Shown: positions 24,199 to 33,093, counted from the stretch's first letter. The stretch is DNA of 64,000 bases from Microbacterium sulfonylureivorans (GCF_003999995.1 NZ_RJAD01000004.1:62001-126000); one strand, 5' to 3'. Program-made: numbers and translations. Notes: generated by a model not told the origin, from the sequence alone.

Positions 24199-25287
24199 TC
24201 AGGGACGGGCCTCGATCACGCGGTTGAACGGTGTCTCGGCGACGCTGCGGAACCGCGTGAACCCGCCCGCGGCGGTCACATCCCGGATGCGGGCCGGGCC
24301 CGCCTGCGTGCCGAGCGCGAGACCGACGTCCTGCGAGAGCGACGACGGCGTGCACAGCAGGGTGGAGAAGCCGTAGTAGGCGCGTCCGACCGGGTTGAGG
24401 TTGTCCTCGACGCGGTCTCCGGCCATCGGCTCGACGATCATCCACGTGCCGTCGTCGGCGATGACCTCACGGACGTGGCGTGCCGCCCCCACGGGGTCGC
24501 CCATGTCGTGCAGGCAGTCGAACATCGCGACCAGGTCGTACCCGGAGCCGTCGGGCGCGCCGCCGAACTCCTGAGCGGACGCGACCTCGAACCTCACGTT
24601 CTCGACCCCCGCCTCGACGGCGCGCGCTCGGGCGGTCTCGATCGACTCGGCGTGATAGTCCGACCCCACGAAGGTCGAGTTCGGGAACGCCTGGGCGAGC
24701 AGGATCGTCGATGCTCCGTGCCCGCAGCCGACGTCGGCGACGAGCGCGCCGGCCTCGAGCTTCTCCTTCACGCCGTCGAGTGCGGGGATCCACGAGTCGA
24801 CGAGGTTCGCGTGGTAGCTCGGGCGGAAGAACCGCTCGCAGCCGACGTGCACGTCGGTGTCGTGCTGGTGCCAGCCATAGCCGGCGCCGCTGCGCGCGGC
24901 CTCGATGATGTGGCCGGTGTCGTGCACGGTGCCGAGCGCGATCTGGAAGAACCCGGGCAGGAACGCAGCACTGTCGGGATCGGTCATCGCGAGGGCGTGC
25001 TCGGCGGGGAGCGTGTACCGCTTCGTCTGCGGGTCGTAGGTGACATAGCCGCCGGCGGCCTGGGCGTTGAGCCACTCGCGTGCGTAGGGCTCGGCGGTCT
25101 GCGTGCGCTCGGCGAGCTGCGCGGGCGTCGTCGGCCCGTGCGCTGCCAGGTCACGGTAGTAGCCGAGCTTGTCGCCCATGACGACGAGCGCGGCGTTGAG
25201 GGTCGCTCCGACCTCGTCGACGGCCCGGAACACGAAGCTCATCAGCTTGTCGGTGTCGATCGCGGCGGGTTCGGTGATGGTGGACAT
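24199..25287 (-). CDS. SAM-dependent methyltransferase with N-terminal winged-helix dimerisation domain
   Basis: 362 aa, similar in layout to mycobacterial Rv2258c. N-terminal helical/winged domain (LNAALVVMGDKLGYYRDLAAHG ... TPAQLAERTQTAEPYAREWLNAQAAGGYV), then the SAM-binding LVADVGCGHGASTILLAQAFP at about residues 175-195, acidic loop GSDYHAES, and a DLVAMFDCLHDMGDP post-motif. A small-molecule O-methyltransferase role is typical for this class. It faces the large LuxR-type regulator across 153 bases and sits beside the glycosyltransferase-hydrolase pair. Confidence 0.85.
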   Translation of the reverse strand: MSTITEPAAIDTDKLMSFVFRAVDEVGATLNAALVVMGDKLGYYRDLAAHGPTTPAQLAERTQTAEPYAREWLNAQAAGGYVTYDPQTKRYTLPAEHALAMTDPDSAAFLPGFFQIALGTVHDTGHIIEAARSGAGYGWHQHDTDVHVGCERFFRPSYHANLVDSWIPALDGVKEKLEAGALVADVGCGHGASTILLAQAFPNSTFVGSDYHAESIETARARAVEAGVENVRFEVASAQEFGGAPDGSGYDLVAMFDCLHDMGDPVGAARHVREVIADDGTWMIVEPMAGDRVEDNLNPVGRAYYGFSTLLCTPSSLSQDVGLALGTQAGPARIRDVTAAGGFTRFRSVAETPFNRVIEARP

Positions 25288-25428
25288 CCGAGTCTCCTTC
25301 TCTCCTGCGCTGTCTCGGGACAGCTGCGGTCAGCGGATGCCTCGACCGTACGAAGAGGCGGACGGACGCCGCATCCGGGAACCCCCCTGGTCCTCCCCCT
25401 GCTCGTGTGATCGCGGAGCGACCCGCCC

Positions 25429-25434
25429 TAGACT
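25429..25434 (+). promoter_or_regulatory. -10 hexamer TAGACT, LuxR-type regulator
   Basis: Six bases before the ATG at 25441. Confidence 0.45.
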
Positions 25435-25440
25435 CGGGCC

Positions 25441-28236
25441 ATGCTGGTGGGGCGGCAGGCCGAGCAGCAGGTGATCGACCGGATCACGGCCTCCGCGCGC
25501 CTGGGCACGAGCGGCGTGCTGGCGGTGTGCGGCGAGGCGGGCGTCGGCAAGACGGCACTGCTCGACGACGCCGTGTCACGGCTGAGCGGGATGCGCGTTC
25601 TCCGCGCGACCGGGCTCGAGTCCGAGCGGGAGATCCCCTTCGCGACACTGCTTCAGCTGGTGCGTCCGGCGCTCGGCTCGCTCGACGGCATCCCTCCGTT
25701 GCAGGCGGATGCCCTGGCGGCCGCTCTCGCGCTGCCCGGCGCATCCGGGCCCGCCGACGGCCGCGACCGGTTCACGATCGGCGCGGCCGTGCTCAGCCTC
25801 CTCTGCCGCCATGCCGAGGACGGGCCGCTCGCCGTGGTCGTCGACGACCTCCACCTGGTGGACGCGCCGTCGGCGAACGCGCTCGTGTTCGCCGCTCGGC
25901 GGCTCGCCGCGGATCCGGTGGTCGTGCTGCTCGGCGTCCGCTCGCCGGAGGGCGACGACATGACGGCTGGGCTGCCGGCGCTGCGGGTCGGCGGTCTCGA
26001 CCTCGCATCGGCGCGCGAGCTCGTCTCAGGCACCGGCCGCGCGGCGGCCGAGCCCGTCACGGAGGAGCAGGTGACGCTGCTTCACCGCGCGACCGCGGGG
26101 AACCCCCTCGCGCTGCTCGAACTGCGCGCCGCCGATCTCGACGTCGCGGCGAGCATCGACACGGGGCTGCCGCTGCGCGTCCCGCGCGCCGTGGCCGATG
26201 CGTTCGGCCGCCGACTCGACGGAGTGGATGCCGCGTGCCGCACGGTCCTCCTGATCGCGGCGGTCTGCGGCGCCGACCTGCGACTCATCACGGACGTCTG
26301 CGCCGACACGGGCGTCGACGTCGCGCTGCTCGGTGAGGCGGAGGACCTCGGCCTGGTCGGCGTGCACGGCGGTCGTGTGGAGTTCCGGCATCCGCTGCTC
26401 CGCGCAGCGGTCTACTCGGGCGCGTCGGCGTCCGAGCGCCACGCCGCGCATCGCGCGGCAGCGGCGGCGCTGCCGCGTGGCGAGGTAGACAGGCGCGCCT
26501 GGCACCTGGCCGAGGCGACATGGCACCCCGATGCAGCCGTCGCCGATCTGCTCGCGGATGCCGGCGACCACGCGGTCGCCCGGTCCGCCTACGCCGCCGC
26601 CGCGGGCGCGTTCGAGCGCTCCGCGCGACTGACCCCCGATGCCGCCGGACGCGGTGCCCGCCTGCTGCGGGCCGCCGACGCCGCCTGGGCGGGCGGGAAC
26701 GGTCCGCGCGCTCTCGCGCTGCTCGACGAGCGCGCGCGGCAGGCGGTCGTGGAGGAGACGCTGCCCGGGCACGCGGTGGACACGCGCGACGGGCCGGACG
26801 TCGAGCTGCGCGCGTCGATCGCCGCGCGCACGGGTTCACTGCGGGAAGCGCTCGAGCTGCTCGTGCTGACGGCGGATCGCAGCACCTCCGCCGATGAGAC
26901 GACCCTCGCCCTCGCCGACGCGGTGCACGCCACCTTCTACCTCGGCGATGCGCGCACGGCGCTGGTGCTCGCCCGCCGCCTCGACGAGGTGCTGCCGGGG
27001 GTGACCGCGCCGACGGCACGCGCACTGGGCCTCATGGCGTCCGGCATGGGACGCACGCTCGCGGGCCGCGGCGGTGCCGACGCGATCCGCGCCGCCGTGC
27101 CGCTGCTCGAGGCCGATCCCGCGCTGGCCCGCGATCCGCGGCGGCTGTCGTGGCTGATGCTCGCGCCCCTGTTCCTCCGGGACGCCTCGAGCGGCGCGCG
27201 CCTCCGCGCCCTCGTCGACGAGGTGCGCGGTGCCGCCGGCGTCGGGGCGCTCCCGGCCGTGCTCTTCCACGTCGCGGTCGACCAGGCGACGACCGGCGCG
27301 ACGTGGGCGAGGGCGGAGGCGAACTACTCCGAGGCGATCCGGCTCGCCTCGGAGACCGGGCAGGACACCGAGCGGGCCATGTCGCTCGCGGGACTGGCCA
27401 GGCTCGACGCCCGAGCAGGGCGCGCCGACGCCTGCCGCGCGCATGGCGAGGAGGCCCGCGCGCTCTGCGCGGCGCGCGACATCCACGTCGGCGAGGTCTG
27501 GGTCGCGCACGCCAGGGGCGATCTGGAGCTCTCGCTCGGGCACCCCGAGTCCGCGACGACGCTCTTCGAGGCTCTCGTCGCACTCCTCGACCGGCTGGGC
27601 CTCGACGACGTCGACCTCGACCCCGCGCCCGAGCTGACCGACGCGCTGCTCCGCGTCGGGCGGCGAGACGATGCGCTGCGCGTCGCCGAGGACTTCCCGC
27701 ATCGGGCCCAGAGAAAGAACCAGCCGTGGGCACTTGCGCGGGCGTATCGCGCGAGGGGAATGGTCGCCGGCGACGACGGCTTCGAGTCGTCGTTCGCGAC
27801 GGCGCTCGAGTGGCATGCTCAGACCCTCGACCGTTTCGAGGAGGCCCGCACCCTGCTCGCCTTCGGGGCGCGCCTTCGTCGCGTGGGGCGCCGCGTCGAT
27901 GCCCGCGTCCCGCTGCGCGGTGCGTTCGCCGCGTTCGGCGAGCTGGGTGCGGTGGTCTGGCGCGAACAGGCGGCGACCGAGCTCGCGGCGACCGGCGAGC
28001 ATGTGCACGAGCCCGGCGCACGCGCGATGGACCAGCTCACCCCGCAGGAGCTGCAGGTGAGCCTCCTGCTCACTGAGGGACGGACGACGCGCGAGGCCGC
28101 CGCGGCGCTCTTCCTCAGCCCGAAGACGGTCGAGTACCACCTGCGCAAGGTCTACACGAAGCTCGGCATCGCCACCCGCGCAGAGCTCGCCGTGGTACTG
28201 GCCGAAGACTCCGCCAAGGAAGGACCGGAGGCGTGA
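25441..28236 (+). CDS. large ATP-binding LuxR-family regulator (LAL type)
   Basis: 931 aa. An N-terminal STAND/AAA domain has Walker A VCGEAGVGKTALLDDAV (about residues 24-40) and Walker B LAVVVDDLHLVDAPSA (about 135-150). A long helical repeat region (TPR-like, Ala-rich) fills the middle, and a C-terminal LuxR helix-turn-helix starts LTPQELQVSLLLTEG with recognition helix LSPKTVEYHLRKVYTKLGI at about residues 890-910. LAL regulators such as MalT-like and secondary-metabolite activators bind effectors through the middle region (family knowledge). Divergent from the methyltransferase, which is the most likely target. Leaderless start. Confidence 0.9.
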   Translation: MLVGRQAEQQVIDRITASARLGTSGVLAVCGEAGVGKTALLDDAVSRLSGMRVLRATGLESEREIPFATLLQLVRPALGSLDGIPPLQADALAAALALPGASGPADGRDRFTIGAAVLSLLCRHAEDGPLAVVVDDLHLVDAPSANALVFAARRLAADPVVVLLGVRSPEGDDMTAGLPALRVGGLDLASARELVSGTGRAAAEPVTEEQVTLLHRATAGNPLALLELRAADLDVAASIDTGLPLRVPRAVADAFGRRLDGVDAACRTVLLIAAVCGADLRLITDVCADTGVDVALLGEAEDLGLVGVHGGRVEFRHPLLRAAVYSGASASERHAAHRAAAAALPRGEVDRRAWHLAEATWHPDAAVADLLADAGDHAVARSAYAAAAGAFERSARLTPDAAGRGARLLRAADAAWAGGNGPRALALLDERARQAVVEETLPGHAVDTRDGPDVELRASIAARTGSLREALELLVLTADRSTSADETTLALADAVHATFYLGDARTALVLARRLDEVLPGVTAPTARALGLMASGMGRTLAGRGGADAIRAAVPLLEADPALARDPRRLSWLMLAPLFLRDASSGARLRALVDEVRGAAGVGALPAVLFHVAVDQATTGATWARAEANYSEAIRLASETGQDTERAMSLAGLARLDARAGRADACRAHGEEARALCAARDIHVGEVWVAHARGDLELSLGHPESATTLFEALVALLDRLGLDDVDLDPAPELTDALLRVGRRDDALRVAEDFPHRAQRKNQPWALARAYRARGMVAGDDGFESSFATALEWHAQTLDRFEEARTLLAFGARLRRVGRRVDARVPLRGAFAAFGELGAVVWREQAATELAATGEHVHEPGARAMDQLTPQELQVSLLLTEGRTTREAAAALFLSPKTVEYHLRKVYTKLGIATRAELAVVLAEDSAKEGPEA

Positions 28237-28257
28237 CGGGCTTGCGGCCCGGGGCGC

Positions 28258-29370
28258 TCAGCGCTCGGGGGCGCCGGTCACCGGCATCCCGAGCCAGTTC
28301 CCCAGTTCGGCGAGCTCGGCCTGGACGATGTCGTGCTCCTCGGGTTCGAACGGAAGGAACTCGTGGACGGCGTGGACACGCAGCACGTCGTTCTTCCTGT
28401 CGACCTCGGCGTCGAGCATCCCGACGAATCGATCGCCCATGAGGATCGGATGCGCGAAGTAGCCGTACCGGCGCTGCGCCGCCGGCTTGAACTGCTCGAG
28501 GACGTACTCGAACTCGAAGACCTCCTGCAGCCGGGGGCGATCGAAGAGCACGCTGTCGTACGGGTTGAGGAACGCGACCCGGCCGCCAGGGTCGTCCCGA
28601 CCGTCGGCGTCGCCTTCGTCGAGGGCGGCGAGCGCGGCGGGGTCGGCACGGAACCGCCACTTCGATCCCTCGACCTGGACGGGCTCGCCCGCCATGCCGT
28701 TGCGTGTCCATGGCGACTTCTGCTTCGCGAGGCCTGCGGCCTGGAGCCGCCGCTCGTCGAGAAGTCGTTCGGCCTCGGGCTCGTCGTACTCGGGAAGATC
28801 CCTGGGATACACGCGCTCCGCGATGTCCCATCTGCGGTGGCGTCCCTCACGACCGACGATCGCGACCTCGCCCTGCCGGGCGAGGAAGTCGAGCATGTGC
28901 GGCACCTGGTTCTTGCCGTACCAGCCGTCCGGCGCTCGATCCACCTGCGCGGTGTCCGGGATGTCGCTCGCCAGCAGGGGGCCCTCACGCTCGAGGCGCG
29001 CGAGGACGTCCGCGCGGAACGCCGCGTTCGCCTCGAGCCACTGCCGGCTGCTTTCGCGGCGCGGCCACGTGCGCATGACGGGGAGCATCAGCGGAAGCAG
29101 GCTGACGGGACGGAACGCGCCTTCGAACTCGAAAAGGAGACGGTCGAGCTCGACGGCCTTCTGCAGCTGGCCGGGCTCGTACGACCACCCGATGCGCGAC
29201 CACAGCACCGTGTGCTCGCACGGCGCGATCGTCGCCGTCGGATCGATCTTGATGTAGCCGAGCTGCTCACCGACCTCGACTACATCTCCTGGCCTGTCGG
29301 CATCGAGCAGCTGCGCGCGCACGATGATCCGCCGGGCCTCGTCTCGTGTGAGCGTGCGGGTCGGCGTCAC
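28258..29370 (-). CDS. YcaQ-type winged-helix DNA glycosylase (interstrand-crosslink repair)
   Basis: 370 aa. Family features: RRIIVRAQLLDADRPGDVVEVGEQLGYIKIDPTATIAPCEHTVLWSR near the N terminus, PLMLPVMRTW, HMLDFLARQGEVAIVGREGRHRRWDIAERVYP, and AFLNPYDSVLFDRPRL near residue 290. E. coli YcaQ is a DNA glycosylase that unhooks crosslinks; AlkX/AlkZ relatives protect antibiotic producers. The GTG at 29370 has TACTCT seven bases upstream; a longer ORF running into the repeat array upstream is ruled out because its N-terminal sequence is just translated repeat. Confidence 0.84.
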   Translation of the reverse strand: MTPTRTLTRDEARRIIVRAQLLDADRPGDVVEVGEQLGYIKIDPTATIAPCEHTVLWSRIGWSYEPGQLQKAVELDRLLFEFEGAFRPVSLLPLMLPVMRTWPRRESSRQWLEANAAFRADVLARLEREGPLLASDIPDTAQVDRAPDGWYGKNQVPHMLDFLARQGEVAIVGREGRHRRWDIAERVYPRDLPEYDEPEAERLLDERRLQAAGLAKQKSPWTRNGMAGEPVQVEGSKWRFRADPAALAALDEGDADGRDDPGGRVAFLNPYDSVLFDRPRLQEVFEFEYVLEQFKPAAQRRYGYFAHPILMGDRFVGMLDAEVDRKNDVLRVHAVHEFLPFEPEEHDIVQAELAELGNWLGMPVTGAPER

Positions 29371-29377
29371 GAGCACG

Positions 29378-29383
29378 AGAGTA
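29378..29383 (-). promoter_or_regulatory. -10 hexamer TACTCT, YcaQ-type gene
   Basis: Seven bases before the GTG at 29370. Confidence 0.4.
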
Positions 29384-29478
29384 GCCGAGGATGGCCGGAC
29401 GCGGTCCTTGTGGCCCGGTGCGTGGTGGGCATGGTTCTCCGGGCCCGGCGGGCCCGCGGGGGCGTGCAGGGTGCGCGG

Positions 29479-29618
29479 CACAGGGCACAGCGCACAGGGC
29501 ACAGCGCACAGCGCACAGCGCACAGCGCACAGCGCACAGGGCACAGGGCACAGGGCGCAGCGCACAGGGCACAGGGCACAGGGCACAGGGCGCAGCGCAC
29601 AGGGCGCAGCGCACAGGG
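29479..29618. repeat. tandem array of 20 heptanucleotides (CACAGSG)
   Basis: Twenty consecutive 7-base units: CACAGGG (10), CACAGCG (7) and CGCAGCG (3), without a gap. Because 3 x 7 = 21, all frames on both strands stay open and produce long spurious ORFs. It lies in a 630-base gene-free stretch (29371-30000) between the YcaQ-type gene and the HNH gene. Non-coding minisatellite; function unknown. Confidence 0.9.
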
Positions 29619-29680
29619 CACGGGCGAGCGAGCCTCGGCTTTGTGCGGGCCACCCGTCGCGGTAGTCCCGCCGTCAGCGC

Positions 29681-29933
29681 GGCGCCGCTGTCCGGCCCGG
29701 CGCCACCCGCCGGTCAGCCCGGCACCGCTGTCCGGCCCGGCGCCGCTGTCCGGCCCGGCGCCGCTGTCCGGCCCGGCGCCACCTTCCGTCAGCCCGACGC
29801 CCCACGCCCGCCGGTCAGCCCGGCGCCGCTGTCCGGCCCGGCGCCACCTTCCGTCAGCCCGACGCCCCACGCCCGCCGGTCAGCCCGGCGCCACCTTCCG
29901 TCAGCCCGACGCCCCACGCCCGCCGGTCAGCCC
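29681..29933. repeat. complex tandem array of 18-, 21- and 26-base units
   Basis: Three related units alternate: A = GGCGCCGCTGTCCGGCCC (18 bases, at 29681, 29721 with one change, 29739, 29757, 29822), B (21 bases, begins GGCGCCACCTTCC, at 29775, 29840, 29887; a 22-base variant at 29699) and C (26 bases, begins GACGCCCCACGCC, at 29796, 29861, 29908). B+C forms an exact 47-base repeat present three times. The motif GCCCGCCGGTCAG...CGGCG..CCGCTGTC also occurs at 29994-30021 over the 3' end of the HNH gene, so the array may derive from that end. Confidence 0.88.
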
Positions 29934-30000
29934 GGCGCCCCGTCATTCGTCGCCCCCACCTCCGGCCTGGCGCCACTTCCGTCCGCGAGGCGCCCGCCGG

Positions 30001-31296
30001 TCAGAACGGCGCGCCGCTGTCACCACCACTCGCTCGGAACACGGGCACTCGCCGCTCAGGCTCGACGATGTACCGGCGCCCCGCCGGCGACGTCCACTCC
30101 AGCGCACCCCCGCCGCCGTCGACCTGGCGAACGTTCCATCCTCCGTGGTGCTTGACCGTGTGATGGCCCTTGCAGAGTGGCGCGAGGTTGTCGAGTGCCG
30201 TCGGCCCGCCGTGCTCCCACGCGATCGTGTGATCGATCTCGCACCTGGAGGCGGGGATGGCGCACCCCGGCGCCATGCACCTGTCGGCCCGCCATCGCAC
30301 GAGCCGTCGAAGTGCGGGCGGTGGTCGATACTGCTCGCGTCCGACGGAGAGGACCATCCCGGTCTCGGGGTGGGTGAGGATCCGCATCCACCCGTCCGCG
30401 CCACCGCACAGTTCGCGGGCACGGACGATCGGGATCGGCCCTGACCCTTCCACGATCGCCCCTGGTGCTGTCGGCGAGTCGTCGAGCAGGGCGAGGGCGG
30501 GAACCGTCACGGCTACGGTCGCACGGATCCCTCGGGCCTGCGCTGGGAGAGCGTCCGTCTCGCCGTCGACGAGCAGGTCGCCGAAGGCATCGGCGCGCAG
30601 CTGGTCCAGCGACCTCTCCTCATGCTCGTCGGCGGCGAGAGCCTTGCCGATCGCCGTGAGCCGACCGTGGATCGCGCGCGCCTCGACCGCCGGGAGGAAC
30701 GCCGAGAGCCACGCCATGCCGTCGTCGGCGGGCTCGACCACCACGCGGCGCGCCGCGAGTGCGGCCTCGTGCCGCTCGGCGAGCGTGTCGGACCGCGCCG
30801 ACTCGACGAGCCTGCGCAGCGACCGCCGGAACACCCCCATCGACTCGTACTCGGCCAGGGCGAGGGCTCGCGCCACGAGAGCGTCGCGCAGCTCGGGCTC
30901 GATGCCGTCGGCGGCTTCGACGATCAACTCGGCATGATGCTCGGTCGTCTGCGCGTGTGAAAGCGCCTCGAGCACCGTCGGATACCGGTGCACGAGCGCC
31001 TCGGCCTGTGCCAGCAGGATCCCTGCCGCGTGCTCGGTCACCCTCAGCGCGGCGGCGAGTTCGAGTCGCACCGAACGCTCGACGACCTCTGTCACCGAGC
31101 GATCCGCCAGCGCGGCATCGGCGAGCGCTTCACGTCGCAGCGCATCGATGCGCACGAACCGCTGCGCCGCGAACACCGCCATCATGTCGTCGACCTCGAC
31201 GATGAGCCCCAGGGCGTCGGGGCCCTCGAACACGGGCCATGCCTGATCGCCCTCCCATGAGGCATCCCCCATCGAGGAGTCGATGTCGAAGTTCAC
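30001..31296 (-). CDS. DUF222 HNH endonuclease-type protein (REP13E12-like)
   Basis: 431 aa. An N-terminal ~300-residue DUF222 helical domain (FAAQRFVRIDALRREALADA ...) is followed by an HNH module: CMAPGCAIPASRCEIDHTIAWEHGG, then NLAPLCKGHHTVKHHGGW, with the C-X-X-C, central H and N-X8-H-X3-H residues present. In Mycobacterium these are the REP13E12 family, repeated in the genome and used as phage attachment targets; in Microbacteriaceae they are many-copy genes of unknown role. TAAAGT seven bases upstream suggests a leaderless start at the GTG. The two tandem-repeat arrays lie directly after its stop. Confidence 0.88.
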   Translation of the reverse strand: MNFDIDSSMGDASWEGDQAWPVFEGPDALGLIVEVDDMMAVFAAQRFVRIDALRREALADAALADRSVTEVVERSVRLELAAALRVTEHAAGILLAQAEALVHRYPTVLEALSHAQTTEHHAELIVEAADGIEPELRDALVARALALAEYESMGVFRRSLRRLVESARSDTLAERHEAALAARRVVVEPADDGMAWLSAFLPAVEARAIHGRLTAIGKALAADEHEERSLDQLRADAFGDLLVDGETDALPAQARGIRATVAVTVPALALLDDSPTAPGAIVEGSGPIPIVRARELCGGADGWMRILTHPETGMVLSVGREQYRPPPALRRLVRWRADRCMAPGCAIPASRCEIDHTIAWEHGGPTALDNLAPLCKGHHTVKHHGGWNVRQVDGGGGALEWTSPAGRRYIVEPERRVPVFRASGGDSGAPF

Positions 31297-31303
31297 GCTT
31301 CAG

Positions 31304-31309
31304 ACTTTA
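31304..31309 (-). promoter_or_regulatory. -10 hexamer TAAAGT, HNH gene
   Basis: Seven bases before the GTG at 31296. Confidence 0.4.
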
Positions 31310-31367
31310 GAACATACCTACGACATCGCAGCGAGCGCAGCGCACCTCCGAAGCAGCCCTCCGGCGG

Positions 31368-31769
31368 CTACTGCTTGGTGGCGCGCTCGATCTCCATAAC
31401 GAGGATCACCCGGTCGGCCTTGTCTCGGGGCGGCGTCGGGCTCTGGTTGCCGTATCGGTTCTGCAGGCGCACATAGAACGCACCCTCGGGGTCGGGGACG
31501 ACCTCGACGAGTCGGCCGGCGACCTCGAGATAGCGGAAGGGGTCGTCGGGGTCGATGACCGACAGTGACATCGAAGGGTTGTGCTGCAGGTTGCGGTACT
31601 TCTGCCGGTAGTTCGTGTGCGTGAAGCGGATGTGGCGCCCATCGGTCTCGAACCACATCGGGTTGACCTGCACCGTGTCGTCAGGACGAATCGTGCCGAG
31701 GTGACCGTAGAGCGGGAGGTCGAGCAGGTGGCGGTACCGAGCGGGGACGATCTCGTCGACAGGAGGCAT
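31368..31769 (-). CDS. pyridoxamine 5'-phosphate oxidase-like (split-barrel) protein
   Basis: 133 aa split β-barrel protein of the PPOX class that binds FMN or F420. LLDLPLYGHLGTIRPDDTVQVNPMWFETDG is the first barrel half and YRNLQHNPSMSLSVIDPDDPFRYLEVAGRLVEVV the second; no catalytic residue can be assigned. ATG chosen at the domain start; CAGACT six bases upstream resembles the leaderless -10s elsewhere. The upstream ORF in the same frame overlaps the NUDIX gene and is not used. Confidence 0.83.
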   Translation of the reverse strand: MPPVDEIVPARYRHLLDLPLYGHLGTIRPDDTVQVNPMWFETDGRHIRFTHTNYRQKYRNLQHNPSMSLSVIDPDDPFRYLEVAGRLVEVVPDPEGAFYVRLQNRYGNQSPTPPRDKADRVILVMEIERATKQ

Positions 31770-31818
31770 GGTTCCAGTCTGCCGCGGGATCGACGGCCCG
31801 GCTCCGGTCAGGCCATCC

Positions 31819-32553
31819 TCAGTCGCCGGACAGCTCGAGCCGGAGCAGGTCGAGCGGCAGCTCTCGTCCGGCGTCCCACGGCTCGGTCCACCCGAGACGG
31901 TCGAAGAGGCCGTCGAGCAGCATCGCAGTGAAGCCCCAGACGAGGTGCTCGCCGGTCGCATGCCGAAGGAGGAATCCCGGCCCGCTCCAGACCTGCCCGC
32001 CTCGACGGATCACGGTCGAGCCACGGTGGGCGGGGTCGAGCAGGTCGGCGACCGGCGCGCGGAACACGTCGGACGACTCGGCCTCGTCGACGACGCGAAC
32101 CGGTGACGGATGCCGCCACCACCCCAGCACCGGGGTCACGAGGTGCTGCGCGAGCGGGATGTCGACGAGGGCGCCCAGCACCTCGACACCCGTGGGGTCG
32201 AGGCCGGTCTCTTCACGGGCCTCGCGGAGCGCCGCGGCGACGATGCCGTCGTCGCCGGGGTCGACACGTCCGCCGGGGAACGCGACCTGGCCGGGATGCG
32301 ACCTCAGCGTCGTCGCGCGCGCGAGGAGCAGCACGTCGAGATCTCGGGACACCGCGCGGGCATGGGCGTCGTGGTCGCTCGGCAGGGAGTCGAGCACCCC
32401 GAACAGGATCAGGACCGCTGCCGGACGCGCATCGGGAGAGAGCGGATTGCGGGCGAAGGCCTCGAACGCCTGGTCTTCGGGATCGGCCGCGACGGCCTCG
32501 GCGATCGCTGCGAGCTGCGCCCGCGCGCTCGGCGTGGAACGATCGGCAGGCAT
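31819..32553 (-). CDS. NUDIX hydrolase, CoA pyrophosphatase (NudL) type
   Basis: 244 aa. The UPF0035/NudL signature LLLARATTLRSHPGQVAFPGG runs directly into the Nudix box GGRVDPGDDGIVAAALREAREETGLD (about residues 92-117), with REAREETGL intact. NudL-type enzymes cleave CoA or its derivatives. C-terminal ~80 residues (GSTVIRRGGQVWSGPGFLLRHATGEHLVWGFTAMLL) fit the family. TAGCCT six bases before the ATG supports the start. Confidence 0.87.
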   Translation of the reverse strand: MPADRSTPSARAQLAAIAEAVAADPEDQAFEAFARNPLSPDARPAAVLILFGVLDSLPSDHDAHARAVSRDLDVLLLARATTLRSHPGQVAFPGGRVDPGDDGIVAAALREAREETGLDPTGVEVLGALVDIPLAQHLVTPVLGWWRHPSPVRVVDEAESSDVFRAPVADLLDPAHRGSTVIRRGGQVWSGPGFLLRHATGEHLVWGFTAMLLDGLFDRLGWTEPWDAGRELPLDLLRLELSGD

Positions 32554-32557
32554 TGGC

Positions 32558-33061
32558 TCAGGCTACGCCCGCCGGCGGACACCCTGCCGCAGTCGGGAGG
32601 GTCGCGGCATCCGGTCGCGATGCGAACTCGCCCGGCAGCAGCCGGAACATCCGCTCGTGGGCGATGCGCGCCTGCCGCTCCATGTACCCCGCGAGCAGGC
32701 GCGGGGCCGTGACGGTCACGGTCTCGGTAACCAGTGCGCCGCCGTCCACCGGAGCGGCGACCGCGGTCGTGTCGAGCGCGCACAGCGGTGCCGGGCGCAC
32801 CCGGCCGGTCATCGACACCGCCGAGGTGCGGACCATGCGTGCGCGGAACCGCAGCGTGTACGCGAACGGCCCGACCCGCGGCCGCTCCGCGACCTTCCAC
32901 TCCCACCAGTGCCCGTCGGCGTGGGCGCCCTCCGCGACCACCTCCGCCCGCTGCACGTAGGCGTGGAGCCCGCGATGGCGGTCGAGTCGGAGGAGGAAGT
33001 CGATCGCCGCCTCGGGCGAAGCCGCGACAGTCGCCCGGACGTCGAAGGTGCGTGTCGTCAC
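32558..33061 (-). CDS. SRPBCC/polyketide cyclase-like protein
   Basis: 167 aa. TTRTFDVRATVAASPEAAIDFLLRLDRHRGLHAYVQRAEVV is the start of a START-like helix-grip fold, followed by HWWEWKVAERPRVGPFAYTLRFRARM. The GTG at 33061 overlaps a 9-codon ORF (MAHRDDVRS, 33087 to 33058) as GTGA. That short ORF begins six bases after a clear -10 (TAGGTT), so the transcript probably starts with it, and SRPBCC translation may be coupled to it. A frameshift joining the two is the other explanation. Lipid-binding or stress role unknown. Confidence 0.7.
   Translation of the reverse strand: MTTRTFDVRATVAASPEAAIDFLLRLDRHRGLHAYVQRAEVVAEGAHADGHWWEWKVAERPRVGPFAYTLRFRARMVRTSAVSMTGRVRPAPLCALDTTAVAAPVDGGALVTETVTVTAPRLLAGYMERQARIAHERMFRLLPGEFASRPDAATLPTAAGCPPAGVA
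32560..32565 (-). promoter_or_regulatory. -10 hexamer TAGCCT, NUDIX gene
   Basis: Six bases before the ATG at 32553. Confidence 0.4.
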
Positions 33062-33093
33062 GAGCGCACGTCGTCGCGGTGGGCCATGCGGTG

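Noticed and set aside
28258-29586. N-terminal extension of the YcaQ-type protein (MPCALCPVRCAL...)
   Set aside because: It is repeat-array translation; the leaderless GTG at 29370 fits the family start.
29371-29960. Long ORFs on both strands through the repeat arrays
   Set aside because: They are the 7-base and 18/21/26-base repeats read in frame, with no ribosome site and no homology.
29371-31296. Prophage or integrated element at the HNH gene
   Set aside because: No integrase, att duplication or phage gene nearby.
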